The notes under the pieces are model-generated. The model was not told the origin of the DNA. It did no database searches and saw only the letters and a program-made list of their open reading frames with translations. Both the position numbers and the translations under genes were made by a program. From Pseudomonadales bacterium (GTDB lineage: Bacteria; Pseudomonadota; Gammaproteobacteria; Pseudomonadales; Azotimanducaceae): 64,000 nucleotides of DNA. Below are positions 17,931-26,426 of this stretch, piece after piece (the first letter of the stretch is position 1; every line of letters starts with the position of its first letter). The stretch covers positions 434,001-498,000 of the forward strand of contig JACKNX010000001.1 of NCBI GenBank assembly GCA_024234635.1. The letters are read 5' to 3'.

Positions 17931-19971
17931 CTGTCATCCCTGTTACGAGCACCAGTACGCTTTGCGCATCGACGCTGATTTCCCTGTTTTCCGGTTGCCG
18001 ATCCGCCACGCCGTCGGCCATGGCGGAGTCGAACACGCAGCGCCACGCGGCGGGTGCCTCCGGAAGGTGGAACCGCACCGGTTCGGTGGAGCGGTTGAAG
18101 CAGAACAGTTCGTGCCGGGCATCCACTTTCCAGAGCAGTCCGAACGGACAGTCCGCGGCATGCCAGTCACCGGGCGTCATGGGCAGCGCATCCGCTCGCA
18201 GCCAGCCCACCGCGATGCACCTGCCGCCCACCCACTGACAGGCGTCGCCGTCGAAATCGGTGTGGATGAAGGCGGCGATATCGGCGGACGCCAGCTCGCG
18301 TCGCAGGCCGGACAGGTTGCGGATGAACGCCGTCAGATCGCCATGGCGCGCCGCGAGATCCCAGCGCACCCAGCCCACATGATTATCCTGGCAGTAGGCG
18401 TTGTTGTTGCCGTATTGGGTATTGCCGGCTTCGTCACCGGCCAGCAGCATCGGCGTACCCTGCGCCAGCAACAACGACGCCAGCATGGCGCGCTTGCGCC
18501 GTTCGCGCGCCTGACGAATGTCCGGGTTGTCGCTGCCGCCTTCCTCGCCGAAATTGTCGCTGAGATTGTGGGCATGCCCGTCGCGATTGTCCTCGCCGTT
18601 GATCGCGTTGTGGCGATGCACGTACGACACCACATCCTGCAGCACGTAGCCGTCATGCGCCGTCACGAAGTGGATGCTGTCGGAAGGACGTCGGCCCGGG
18701 CGGTCGAACAGCTCGCTGCTGCCGTGTATCCGCCGGCTGAATTCTGCCTGCAGGCCATGGTCGCCACGCCAGTAGGCGCGCACCGTATCCCTGAAGCGAT
18801 CGTTCCATTCCCCCCAGGGAGACGGGAAACCACCCAGCTGATAGCCACCGGGGCCGATGTCCCAGGGTTCGGCAATCAGCCGCAGGCTGCCCACCACCGG
18901 ATCCGCCGCGATGCGCGCGAGCAACGGATGCGTTGGCGCAAAGCCGTCCGGCGTGCGACCGAGCGTAACCGCCAGGTCGAACCGGAAACCATCCACTCCA
19001 GCGTGCAGGGCGAACTGTTTCAGACTGTCCACGACAAGACGCTGCACAGTGGGATGATCCACGTTCAGCGTATTGCCACAACCCGTATCGTTGATGAAAT
19101 CACCGCCATGCATGCGGTAGTAGACCGGATTGTCCAGGCCACGCAGGGACAGTATCGGCCCATCGGCGCCGCCTTCGGCGGAGTGATTGAACACGACGTC
19201 GAGCACCACCTCGATGCCGGCATCGTGAAGGGCGTCGACCGCCATGCGCAGCTCGCCGATCGCGTCATCCACACAGGCCGCATAACCCGGATGCACGGCC
19301 ATGAAGGCGGCGGGATTGTAGCCCCAGTAATTGGTGAGCCCGCGCGCCACCAGGTGCGGCTCGTCGACAAAATACTGCACGGGCATCAGTTCGAGTACGG
19401 TGACGCCGAGACTTTTCAGATGAGCGATGACGGACGGCTGCGCCAGTCCCCGATAGGTGCCCTGCCAGCGCGGGTGGACATCCCCGCGCATGCGCGTGAG
19501 TCCTCGCACATGTGCTTCATAGAAAAGCGGAGGCAGATTCGTGGCGGGGCGATTGCGAACTGGTCGAACCCGGCTGTCCACAACCACACTTTTAGGCATG
19601 CAGCGGGCATTGTCAGCGCCGCCGCCACCGGGCAGATAGCTTCCCGACACGGCGGTCGTCCACGGATCGATCAGCAGTTTCGACGCATCGAAGTAGAGGC
19701 CCCGGCCGGGATCGTGTATCCCGTGCGCCCGTAGCCCATAGCGCAGGCCCGCGCCGGCGCGCGGCAGGAAACCGTGCCACACGCCATTGTCGTGGGCAGG
19801 CAGGGGCATGCGCCCGATTTCATCGTCATGCGCATTGAACAGGCAGACGTCGATGGCCTGCGCGTGCTCTGAGTAGACGGCAAAGTTGACACCGTCCTCC
19901 AGGCACCTGCCACCCAGCTGGGTCGGATCGCCCGGTTGCAGATGGGACGGCAGTTTCATGCCGGTACGCAT
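17917..19971 (-). CDS. glgX: Glycogen debranching enzyme GlgX
   Basis: A GH13 isoamylase-type enzyme that cuts alpha-1,6 branches of phosphorylase-limit glycogen. An N-terminal CBM48-like domain (about 10-130) precedes the catalytic barrel, whose four conserved regions are DVVFNHSAEG, GFRFDLAVTLG (nucleophile Asp), LIAEPWDIG (general acid Glu) and FVTAHDGY. Length (684, or 680 from the second ATG) is near the 657 of E. coli. Two starts are possible: ATG 19971, inside glgB, and ATG 19959, which forms an ATGA overlap with the glgB stop; neither has a clear ribosome-binding site. The 3' end overlaps glgP by 14 nt. Confidence 0.94.
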   Translation of the reverse strand: MRTGMKLPSHLQPGDPTQLGGRCLEDGVNFAVYSEHAQAIDVCLFNAHDDEIGRMPLPAHDNGVWHGFLPRAGAGLRYGLRAHGIHDPGRGLYFDASKLLIDPWTTAVSGSYLPGGGGADNARCMPKSVVVDSRVRPVRNRPATNLPPLFYEAHVRGLTRMRGDVHPRWQGTYRGLAQPSVIAHLKSLGVTVLELMPVQYFVDEPHLVARGLTNYWGYNPAAFMAVHPGYAACVDDAIGELRMAVDALHDAGIEVVLDVVFNHSAEGGADGPILSLRGLDNPVYYRMHGGDFINDTGCGNTLNVDHPTVQRLVVDSLKQFALHAGVDGFRFDLAVTLGRTPDGFAPTHPLLARIAADPVVGSLRLIAEPWDIGPGGYQLGGFPSPWGEWNDRFRDTVRAYWRGDHGLQAEFSRRIHGSSELFDRPGRRPSDSIHFVTAHDGYVLQDVVSYVHRHNAINGEDNRDGHAHNLSDNFGEEGGSDNPDIRQARERRKRAMLASLLLAQGTPMLLAGDEAGNTQYGNNNAYCQDNHVGWVRWDLAARHGDLTAFIRNLSGLRRELASADIAAFIHTDFDGDACQWVGGRCIAVGWLRADALPMTPGDWHAADCPFGLLWKVDARHELFCFNRSTEPVRFHLPEAPAAWRCVFDSAMADGVADRQPENREISVDAQSVLVLVTGMTDETG

Positions 19972-22142
19972 CGGAAATAGTGCGTGGCAAGCGGCGCCAG
20001 CGTGAGGCTGACGGACTGCGCGTAACCCTCCATCGGTACGCTGTCGGTGTTCACGCCACCGTCGTTGCCGACGTTTCCACCACCGTAGGCCTGCGCATCG
20101 GTGTTGAGAATCTCCGCGTAGTAACCCGCGCGCGGTACGCCCAGCCGATAGTCCCGGCGCACGAGCGGCGTAAAGTTGCTGATGGCAACCACTTCGTTGC
20201 CCGCCGCATCCCGCCGCAGGAAGGCGACCACGGAACTCGCCGCATCATCCACACGCAGCCACTGAAAGCCCTCCGGCTGACAATCCAGCGCATGAAGAGC
20301 AGGCTCCGAGCGATAGAGACGGTTCAGGTCGCGAACAAGCGCCTGCACGCCACGGTGTTCCGCATGCGCAAGCAGATGCCAGTCCAGCGACACATCGTGA
20401 TTCCATTCCGACTGCTGTGCGAACTCGCCGCCCATGAACAAGAGTTTTTTCCCGGGATGTGCCCACATGAATCCGTAATACGCACGCAGATTGGCAAATT
20501 GCTGCCAACGGTCACCGGGCATCCTGCCGAGCAGCGACCGCTTGCCGTGCACCACTTCGTCGTGGCTGAGCGGCAGAACGTAGTTCTCACTGAATGCGTA
20601 ATGCAATCCAAAGGTTAGCTCGCCGTGGTGGTGCGATCTGTGAACCGGATCGCGCGCCATGTACCGCAGCGTGTCGTTCATCCAGCCCATGTTCCACTTG
20701 AAGCCGAAGCCCAGCCCACCGGCGTCCACCGGATGTGACACGCCGGGCCAGGCGGTGGACTCCTCCGCCACGCTGACCATGCCGGGAAAGTTGGCGTACA
20801 GCCGTGTATTGGCATCGCGCAGGAAGTGGATGGCGCCCAGGTTCTCGCGGCCACCATGCACGTTGGGCAGCCACTCGCCTTCCCGGCGGCTGTAGTCCAG
20901 ATACAGCATGGATGCCACCGCATCCACCCGAATGCCGTCGAAGCCGAACCGCTCCAGCCAGGCAAAGGCGCTGCTCAGAAGAAAACTGCGCACCTCATGG
21001 CGGTCGTAGTTGTAGATGAGCGTGCCCCAGTCCGGGTGCTGGCCCAGGCGCGGATCTTCGTGCTCGTAAAGGGCCGTGCCATCGAAACGCGCCAGGCCGT
21101 GCGCGTCCGCGGGGAAATGGCCAGGCACCCAGTCGAACAGCACGCCCAGCCCTGCTTCGTGACAGCGTGCTACCAGACGCCGGCAGGCGCGCCAGTCACC
21201 GAAGCGACTGGTGGGCGCGAACAAGCCCGTGGGTTGATAACCCCAGGAGCCGGTAAACGGGTGCTCGGACAGGGGCATGAACTCGATATGGGTGAAGCCC
21301 ATGTCGACGACATAGGGAATCAGCGTGTCGGCAAGCTCGTCATAACTGAGCACCCGGCCGTCGTGATGGCGCCAGGAGCCGGCATGCACCTCGTAAATTG
21401 CCATTGGCGCCGTGCGGTCCTGCGGGATCGATGTTCGCGGCTCCGGCTCGTGCGGGACAGCCGTCAGCAGGCTGGCGGTCTGCGGACCCGACTGCTGCCA
21501 CACGCCGAGCGGGTCCGCCTTGTGCAGCAGCCGGCCGTCCCGGGTGAGGATTTCATACTTGTAGTGATCACCTTCCTGGACGCCTGGTAGAAACAGCTCC
21601 CAGATGCCCACGTCGTGGTGGCGGCGCATCACATGCCGCCGGCCATCCCACCCGTTGAAGTCCCCCACCACGGAAACCCGGCGCGCGTTGGGCGCCCAGA
21701 CGGAAAACCGGAAACCGGCCACACCCTCCAGCGTCAGCGGCACTGCACCGAGCCAATGGTGCAATCCGGTGTCCGTGCCAGCCTGGAAGCGGGCAAAGTC
21801 GTGTGCGGGGATGCTGGCCGGAAATCGATAGGGATCATCGAGGACCACCCGACCCGTCGGGAAATCCACGCGCAGACGGTAGGCGCCCGGACGCTGGGCC
21901 AGGGCGAGCGTGAACAGGCCTTCCGCACCGGGATGGGGCATGAGCACCTGGCCGACACTGCCCGCATCGCCCGTGAACATGACCACCCGACTCGCTCCCG
22001 GCAGAAAGGCGCGCAGCACCGCGCCACCATTCACCGCGTGAACGCCCAGCCAGCGGAACGGGTCGTCGCAAGTGCCGGACACCAGCGCCTGCGCGACCTG
22101 CTTGGGAATCTCGGGAGTAGTCAAGTCAGTCCTGTCAGCCAC
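19956..22142 (-). CDS. glgB: 1,4-alpha-glucan branching enzyme
   Basis: A GH13 enzyme that creates alpha-1,6 branches. An N-terminal domain (DDPFRWLGVHAVNGG), a CBM48 domain (FRFSVWAPNARRVSVVGDFN) and the catalytic barrel are in order; catalytic regions are DWVPGHFP, GIRVDAVASML (nucleophile), VAEESTAWP (acid) and LPLSHDEVVHGKRS. The frame is open to an ATG at 22244, but the GTG at 22142 has GGGGA upstream, gives 728 residues (the length of E. coli GlgB) and lies downstream of a TATACT box, so it is preferred. It is the first gene of the operon; the next gene overlaps its stop. Confidence 0.93.
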   Translation of the reverse strand: MADRTDLTTPEIPKQVAQALVSGTCDDPFRWLGVHAVNGGAVLRAFLPGASRVVMFTGDAGSVGQVLMPHPGAEGLFTLALAQRPGAYRLRVDFPTGRVVLDDPYRFPASIPAHDFARFQAGTDTGLHHWLGAVPLTLEGVAGFRFSVWAPNARRVSVVGDFNGWDGRRHVMRRHHDVGIWELFLPGVQEGDHYKYEILTRDGRLLHKADPLGVWQQSGPQTASLLTAVPHEPEPRTSIPQDRTAPMAIYEVHAGSWRHHDGRVLSYDELADTLIPYVVDMGFTHIEFMPLSEHPFTGSWGYQPTGLFAPTSRFGDWRACRRLVARCHEAGLGVLFDWVPGHFPADAHGLARFDGTALYEHEDPRLGQHPDWGTLIYNYDRHEVRSFLLSSAFAWLERFGFDGIRVDAVASMLYLDYSRREGEWLPNVHGGRENLGAIHFLRDANTRLYANFPGMVSVAEESTAWPGVSHPVDAGGLGFGFKWNMGWMNDTLRYMARDPVHRSHHHGELTFGLHYAFSENYVLPLSHDEVVHGKRSLLGRMPGDRWQQFANLRAYYGFMWAHPGKKLLFMGGEFAQQSEWNHDVSLDWHLLAHAEHRGVQALVRDLNRLYRSEPALHALDCQPEGFQWLRVDDAASSVVAFLRRDAAGNEVVAISNFTPLVRRDYRLGVPRAGYYAEILNTDAQAYGGGNVGNDGGVNTDSVPMEGYAQSVSLTLAPLATHYFRCVPA

Positions 22143-22202
22143 ACGGTTTCGTTCCCCGGCGGTCCTGCAGGGGTTGTGCCAGCAATGGGTGGCGATGGGG
22201 AA

Positions 22203-22208
22203 AGTATA
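22203..22208 (-). promoter_or_regulatory. Candidate -10 box for the glgB operon
   Basis: On the minus strand this reads TATACT, five of six matches to the sigma-70 -10 consensus, about 60 nt upstream of the preferred glgB start at 22142. No good -35 sequence lies 16-18 nt further upstream, so the promoter may be weak or activator-dependent. If used, it rules out the longer glgB start at 22244. Confidence 0.35.
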
Positions 22209-22319
22209 GGGGGATATGGGAACAGACGGTGTGTGGCGCCGCACCTTGCGGCTGCCGCGGCTCCCAAACCTTCGCTCAGGTCAGTACGTCAGCACCGGGC
22301 GTCCCTGCGCAGGCCTAGC

Positions 22320-22457
22320 AGGATGCTGAAAAAGTCCATCCTGGACTTGTTTCAGCAGTCGTCGGCTTCGCCGACTCGCGCCAAATGCAGCGTTTTCCGC
22401 TGCATTTTCGGGCCAGCCGTCCCTGGCTGGCATACCAGGCTGCTTTTTCAGCAGCCT
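22320..22457 (+). repeat. Multi-hairpin dispersed repeat, copy 1 (most complete)
   Basis: A 138-bp block that folds on paper into five consecutive hairpins: TGCTGAAA/TTTCAGCA enclosing GTCC/GGAC (22324-22357), GTCGGC/GCCGAC (22361-22375), a 10-bp stem AAATGCAGCG/CGCTGCATTT (22383-22407), GCCAGCC/GGCTGGC (22412-22431) and AGGCTGCT/AGCAGCCT (22437-22457). The two outer ends are also partly complementary (AGG-TGCTGAAAAAG). Related blocks lie at 50803-50901 (hairpins 3-5) and, inverted and truncated, at 47203-47255 (hairpins 1-2). It occupies the gap between glgB and the IS110 element and continues straight into the latter. It may be read as a small ORF (LLFQQP-type translation), but the conservation follows the stems rather than the codons. 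Confidence 0.8.
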
Positions 22458-22464
22458 TGTATGT

Positions 22465-22620
22465 TCCCAATCGTTTAGTTTGAGGCTCAGGGAAGGCAGA
22501 TCGACGCAGCCTTGGTGACGCAACACCGTTAGCAGCACGGGTCGCCTTCCCTTCTGATGTTCACCCGAACAGTTGCCTGGGCCGTAGAGCCCGTATCCTC
22601 GCAAGTATGGGAGATCAGAT
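22465..22620 (+). ncRNA. Candidate bridge RNA region of the IS110 element
   Basis: The non-coding stretch just upstream of the transposase contains a 9-bp perfect stem AGGGAAGGC/GCCTTCCCT (22489-22497 with 22544-22552) enclosing a 46-nt internal region that has its own short stem (GGTG/CACC, 22514-22527), and downstream another short stem GGGC/GCCC (22579-22592). IS110-subgroup elements are known to express a structured bridge RNA from this position, with loops pairing to donor and target DNA. Position and folding fit that model; transcription and loop pairing are inference. No promoter was assigned. Confidence 0.45.
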
Positions 22621-23571
22621 ATGAGCCTCAATAATCGAGTTGCACTCGGTATCGATGTTAGCAAGTCGTCTTTGGACGTTTTTCATACCCGTGCCAATAA
22701 GCACCACACATTCCCCAACTCGGCTGTTGGCATCGCACAGGCCCTGAGTTGGTTACGAACCCTTGATGACATTGATATCGCCATTGTCGAAGCCTCCGGA
22801 GGCTACGAGATGCCGGTCTGGCAGGCCTTCTGCCGCGCCGGAGTCCCCACAGCCCGGATCAACCCCAAGCGGGCCAGAGACTTTGCACGGGCACTGGGCT
22901 TGCTGGCGAAGACCGATCGAATCGATGCGCAGGTTCTTGGGCTGTTTGGCGCCACTCTGGATGTCGAATCTGATCAGCCAAAATCCGAAGAACTCCGGGA
23001 AATGGAAGCATGGCTGATACGCCGCCACCAGCTGGTCGAAATGCGCGTTGCCGAAACCAATCGACGACGAATGATGCCGAAGGCTGTTCAGAAACGCGTC
23101 GATCTCCACATCAAGCAGCTTCAGCGTGAGATCGACCGCATTGATGAGTACCTGGTTGAAACGATCCAGAAAACATCACAGTGGCGTGAGAAGTTGGAAC
23201 TGCTTGATGGCCTGAAAGGGGTGGGAAACAACACCCGCGCCTGGCTCGTCGCAGGACTACCCGAATTGGGCAGGCTCAACCGTCGCCAAATTGCTGCACT
23301 CGTAGGTGTTGCGCCGATCTCTCATGACTCAGGCAACTTCCGGGGCAAACGTCGCATCTACGGCGGACGAAGCGATGTCCGAACTGCCTTGTACATGGCA
23401 ACACTCTCCGCGGTTCGCCATGAGCCACGCCTGAAAGCCTTCTATGCGCGTCTGCTGGCCGCAGGAAAACCGAAAAAGGTCGCCCTTGTCGCTACCATGC
23501 GCAAGCTCCTGACCATCATCAACGCCATTTTCAGATCAGGCACTCCTTACCTGATACCGCAATCGTCCTAG
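22621..23571 (+). CDS. IS110-family transposase (DEDD recombinase)
   Basis: A 316-residue transposase. The RuvC-like DEDD residues are Asp12 (GIDVSK), Glu57 (IVEASGGYE), Asp99 and Asp102 (KTDRIDAQ). The C-terminal Tnp domain has GLKGVGNNTR, a helix-hairpin-helix-like segment, and HDSGNFRGKRRIYGGR with the conserved serine near residue 237 expected to act as nucleophile. Length is typical of the family and the frame is uninterrupted. It is transcribed toward ychF, whose stop codon is only 24 nt beyond its own. The codon usage appears less GC-biased than in the flanking core genes, in keeping with horizontal acquisition (impression by eye). Confidence 0.93.
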   Translation: MSLNNRVALGIDVSKSSLDVFHTRANKHHTFPNSAVGIAQALSWLRTLDDIDIAIVEASGGYEMPVWQAFCRAGVPTARINPKRARDFARALGLLAKTDRIDAQVLGLFGATLDVESDQPKSEELREMEAWLIRRHQLVEMRVAETNRRRMMPKAVQKRVDLHIKQLQREIDRIDEYLVETIQKTSQWREKLELLDGLKGVGNNTRAWLVAGLPELGRLNRRQIAALVGVAPISHDSGNFRGKRRIYGGRSDVRTALYMATLSAVRHEPRLKAFYARLLAAGKPKKVALVATMRKLLTIINAIFRSGTPYLIPQSS

Positions 23572-23595
23572 AGATATTTCAGAACACAGTTGCTG

Positions 23596-24687
23596 CTAAA
23601 CGTTGAACCGGAAGTGCATGACATCCCCGTCCTGCACCACGTATTCCTTGCCTTCCAGCCGCCATTTGCCGGCGTCCTTGGCACCCTGCTCACCACCGCA
23701 GGCAATGAAGTCCTCGTAGCCGATGACCTCGGCACGAATGAAGCCCTTTTCGAAATCCGTGTGGATAACTGCTGCCGCCTGGGGTGCCTTCGCGCCGACG
23801 CGAACGGTCCACGCGCGTACTTCCTTCACGCCCGCAGTGAAGTACTGCTGCAGACCGAGCAGGCGGTTGCCGGCCCGGATGACGCGATTCAGGCCTGGCT
23901 CCTCGATACCGAGCGCATCCAGGAATTCCTGCCGCTCCTCGTCGCCCAGTTCCGCCACTTCCGCCTCGATCTTGTTGCAGATGGGGACGACTTCGGCATT
24001 CTCGGCGGCGGCAAGTTCGCGCACCGCATCCAGCGCCGGATTGTTCTCGAAACCGTCCTCCGCGACATTGGCGATGTACATCACGGGCTTGGCGGTGATG
24101 AGATGCAGTTCGCGCAGCATCAGCCGCTCATGGTCATCGAGCGTCAATGCGCGCACCGGCAACCCGCGCTCCAGCGTGTCCTGCACGCGCTCCAGCAATC
24201 CGGCAAGCGCCTTGGCGTCCTTGTCGCCACTATTGGCCACGCGTCGGGCACGCTCTTTCACCTTGCTTACCGTTTCCAGATCAGCCAGTGCCAGCTCGGT
24301 GTTGATGATCTCGATATCGTCTTTCGGGGAGATTCGCCCGGCGACGTGCACGATGTTCTCGTCCTCGAAGCAGCGCACGACGTGCGCGATGGCATGCGTT
24401 TCGCGGATGTGCGCCAGGAACTGATTGCCCAGCCCCTCCCCTTTCGAAGCGCCTGCCACCAGACCTGCGATATCCACGAACTCCATGGTGGAGGGAATCA
24501 CCTTCTGCGGCTTGACGATTTCCGCCAGCCGATCGAGGCGCGGATCGGGAATCGGCACGATACCGGTGTTCGGGTCGATGGTGCAGAACGGAAAATTTTC
24601 GGCGGCGATGCTGGCGCGCGTCAGTGCGTTGAACAATGTTGACTTGCCGACGTTCGGCAGGCCGACGATTCCGCAGTTGAACCCCAT
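23596..24687 (-). CDS. ychF: Redox-regulated ATPase YchF (OLA1/Obg-related)
   Basis: A 363-residue P-loop NTPase of the Obg-HflX superfamily that prefers ATP and associates with ribosomes and stress responses. G1 is GLPNVGKSTLFNAL near the N-terminus, the G3 region VDIAGLVAGASKGEGLG is present, and the altered G4 position reads CNKIEAE, in line with the loss of guanine specificity. A central coiled-coil region (about 130-190) and the C-terminal TGS domain (from about 280, ending MHFRFNV) complete the family architecture at the E. coli length. It lies downstream of pth and is probably the last gene of rplY-pth-ychF. Confidence 0.95.
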   Translation of the reverse strand: MGFNCGIVGLPNVGKSTLFNALTRASIAAENFPFCTIDPNTGIVPIPDPRLDRLAEIVKPQKVIPSTMEFVDIAGLVAGASKGEGLGNQFLAHIRETHAIAHVVRCFEDENIVHVAGRISPKDDIEIINTELALADLETVSKVKERARRVANSGDKDAKALAGLLERVQDTLERGLPVRALTLDDHERLMLRELHLITAKPVMYIANVAEDGFENNPALDAVRELAAAENAEVVPICNKIEAEVAELGDEERQEFLDALGIEEPGLNRVIRAGNRLLGLQQYFTAGVKEVRAWTVRVGAKAPQAAAVIHTDFEKGFIRAEVIGYEDFIACGGEQGAKDAGKWRLEGKEYVVQDGDVMHFRFNV

Positions 24688-24737
24688 GATCCGTTACTCC
24701 TCTCGCGAAGCGCGGCCAGTGCCCGCGCTGCTGTCGT

Positions 24738-25346
24738 TCAATCGCCTTTTCCGTCCGGGCTTCCCGTTGGAGCGTGCAGAAGCGTCATGGCTTTCTGCTG
24801 ATCGCCGTCGAGCAGATAGCGCCACACCTGGTCATCGAAGCGCAGCGCATCCTCCACCACGCGTCGCTCGGCATCCGGCATGCGATCCGACGTGAGGTAG
24901 CCGATCATGCGTTCCTTGTCACCCGGATGTCCCACGCCGATGCGCAGGCGCACAAAGCCCTGGTCGTTGCCCAGGCTGCTGATGACGCTACGGATGCCGT
25001 TGTGTCCGCCGGCGCCACCGCCGACTTTCAGACGCACTTCACCCGGCGCGAACGCCACTTCATCGTAGGCAACGAGAATTTCCGCCGCCGTCAGTTTGTA
25101 GAACCGTTGTACCGCCCCAACCGACTCACCGGAGAGGTTCATGTAGGTGTCGGGGAGCAGCATGAGAACATCGTGCCCGTGAAAACGGCCCTTGCCGATG
25201 CGCCCCTTGAACGCCTTGTCACCAACCAGCCGTATGCCGGCGCGTTGCGCCAGTTCCGCCACGTATACGGCACCGATGTTGTGACGCGTCTGTTCGTACT
25301 TCGAACCCGGATTACCGAGGCCCGCGATGAGACGGAGACCGGTCAT
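24738..25346 (-). CDS. pth: Peptidyl-tRNA hydrolase
   Basis: A 202-residue enzyme that frees tRNA from prematurely released peptidyl-tRNA. The catalytic histidine is in the N-terminal segment QTRHNIGAVYV, the substrate-binding Asn in PDTYMNLSGESVG, and the catalytic Asp region YDEVAFAPGEVRLK and GGAGGHNGIRSVI follow; all are Pth-defining. The ATG at 25346 was chosen over the upstream start at 25397 because it has GGGAA about 6 nt upstream and begins at the family N-terminus. It lies between rplY and ychF, the usual gammaproteobacterial arrangement. Confidence 0.95.
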   Translation of the reverse strand: MTGLRLIAGLGNPGSKYEQTRHNIGAVYVAELAQRAGIRLVGDKAFKGRIGKGRFHGHDVLMLLPDTYMNLSGESVGAVQRFYKLTAAEILVAYDEVAFAPGEVRLKVGGGAGGHNGIRSVISSLGNDQGFVRLRIGVGHPGDKERMIGYLTSDRMPDAERRVVEDALRFDDQVWRYLLDGDQQKAMTLLHAPTGSPDGKGD

Positions 25347-25467
25347 GTCGCTTCCCTGGTTCAGCGGGTGAGTGTGAGCGCTGACAGGCAGCGCCACACA
25401 AGGGGTGGCTTACGCCGCGTGAGAAGCACGCCGGACATCACGCGCTTCCCACCCGTACTGGCTACGA

Positions 25468-26076
25468 TCAGCTTCCAGCGCTGTCGGTGCTGCCACCGCG
25501 AGGCGCATGTACGGCGACCACCAGCAGGTCATGGTCGTGACCGTGTGCAAGCTCGGGAATGGAAACGCCTTCCGGCAGATTGAGGTGTGACAGGTGCAGC
25601 GACTTGCCAACGTCGAGGTTCTCCACGTCCACCTCGATGTACTCGGGCAGCTTGGAGGGCAGAGCGCTGACAGTGATTTCCGCCAGGTTGTGAGACAGCG
25701 AACCGCCGCCAACCTTGACGCCCACGCACTTGTCCTCATTGATGAAATGCAACGGTACATGCACTTCGATAGCACGATCCGCGCTGATGCGCAGGAAGTC
25801 GATGTGCATGACAACACCTTTTGCAGGGTGTCGCTGGATATCGCGAACTACCGCGGCCTGGGTAGTGCCTGCCACGGATACGGACAGCACCTGCGAGAAA
25901 AACGCCTCGTTCTGCAGTTCCTTGGCGAGAACGTTCGCGTCCAGCGTAAGCTGCACGGGATCCGCATCCGCGCCATAGAGAATACCGGGCACCTTGCCGG
26001 TTCGACGCAGGCGGCGGCTCGCTCCTTTCCCCGCGTCTGTGCGCACTTCGGCGACAATCGAGATCTGTTTGGACAT
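25468..26076 (-). CDS. rplY: Large ribosomal subunit protein bL25 (long, Ctc-type)
   Basis: A 5S rRNA-binding protein of 202 residues. The N-terminal L25 domain (1-95) carries the family start (ISIVAEVRTDAGKGASRRLR) and GKVPGILYG. The C-terminal TL5/Ctc domain (96-190) is present, unlike the 94-residue E. coli protein, so this is the two-domain form. The ATG at 26076 has TGGAG 9 nt upstream. An 8-bp hairpin lies just before the ribosome-binding site. It is the first gene of rplY-pth-ychF; prs, usually immediately upstream, is absent. Confidence 0.95.
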   Translation of the reverse strand: MSKQISIVAEVRTDAGKGASRRLRRTGKVPGILYGADADPVQLTLDANVLAKELQNEAFFSQVLSVSVAGTTQAAVVRDIQRHPAKGVVMHIDFLRISADRAIEVHVPLHFINEDKCVGVKVGGGSLSHNLAEITVSALPSKLPEYIEVDVENLDVGKSLHLSHLNLPEGVSIPELAHGHDHDLLVVAVHAPRGGSTDSAGS

Positions 26077-26092
26077 GGTTTCAACTCCAGAG

Positions 26093-26114
26093 GTGCTGCC
26101 TTTGCCGGCAGCAC
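26093..26114 (-). promoter_or_regulatory. Hairpin in the rplY leader
   Basis: On the rplY mRNA this is GTGCTGCC, a 6-nt loop and GGCAGCAC, a perfect 8-bp stem ending a few nt before the rplY ribosome-binding site. No T-run follows, so it is not a terminator. It could influence translation of L25 or serve as a processing site downstream of tRNA-Gln. A TTGACA-like hexamer lies directly upstream (26119-26124), but no -10 box at the right distance was found. Confidence 0.4.
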
Positions 26115-26247
26115 GTTTTGTCAAAGACACCCCCGGCGCGCGACCACGCCCGCGATGTCCGTCTGCTTTCCCGCAACGGCCTGGCCCACCCGGGTCGGCA
26201 CCCGGTTCACCAGCGTCAGTACGGAACCTCTCCGCAGCGGGAAGGGT

Positions 26248-26322
26248 TGGCTGGGGCGGAAGGATTCGAACCTACGAATGGCGGGATCAAAACCCGCTGC
26301 CTTACCACTTGGCGACGCCCCA
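26248..26322 (-). tRNA. tRNA-Gln (anticodon UUG)
   Basis: A 75-nt cloverleaf including an encoded CCA end. The acceptor stem pairs TGGGGCG (5' end at 26322) with CGCCCCA; the D-arm has GCCAAGTGGTAAGGC, the anticodon loop is TTTTGAT with TTG at 26290-26288, and the T-arm has GTTCGAATC. The sequence closely follows gammaproteobacterial tRNA-Gln, including the weak U1 pairing of the acceptor. In related genomes a tRNA-Gln gene lies between ispE and prs in this neighbourhood; here it lies directly between lolB and rplY. Confidence 0.97.
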
Positions 26323-26426
26323 GGAAACCTGCGGGCAGCCCCGGCAACACCCGGCCAGACTGCCCTTGCGGTGGCGCGCCGCGACCGGTTACCCGAGCCT
26401 GCGCGCACCTGAAAAAACGGCCGGGT

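Larger units (their letters stand above)
22458..23571 (+). mobile_element. IS110-family insertion sequence (ends approximate)
   Basis: The element comprises a 163-nt non-coding left end, the DEDD transposase and a very short right end before ychF. IS110 elements lack clear terminal inverted repeats and often make no target duplication, so the exact ends cannot be set by eye. The left limit is placed where repeat copy 1 ends; the right limit lies somewhere between 23568 and 23595. A long 5' non-coding end with a short 3' end is the layout of the IS110 subgroup, as opposed to IS1111, where the longer end is 3' of the gene. The transposase frame is intact, so the copy could be active. Confidence 0.75.

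Noticed and set aside
17962..19734. 590-codon plus-strand frame opposite glgX
   Set aside because: Shadow of glgX, with the same Arg/His/Gly-rich composition as other antisense frames here.
21615..22478. Plus-strand frame ending in a segment that also looks protein-like in repeat copy 1
   Set aside because: Most of it is antisense to glgB; the final part is the translated hairpin repeat, whose conservation follows stems rather than codons.
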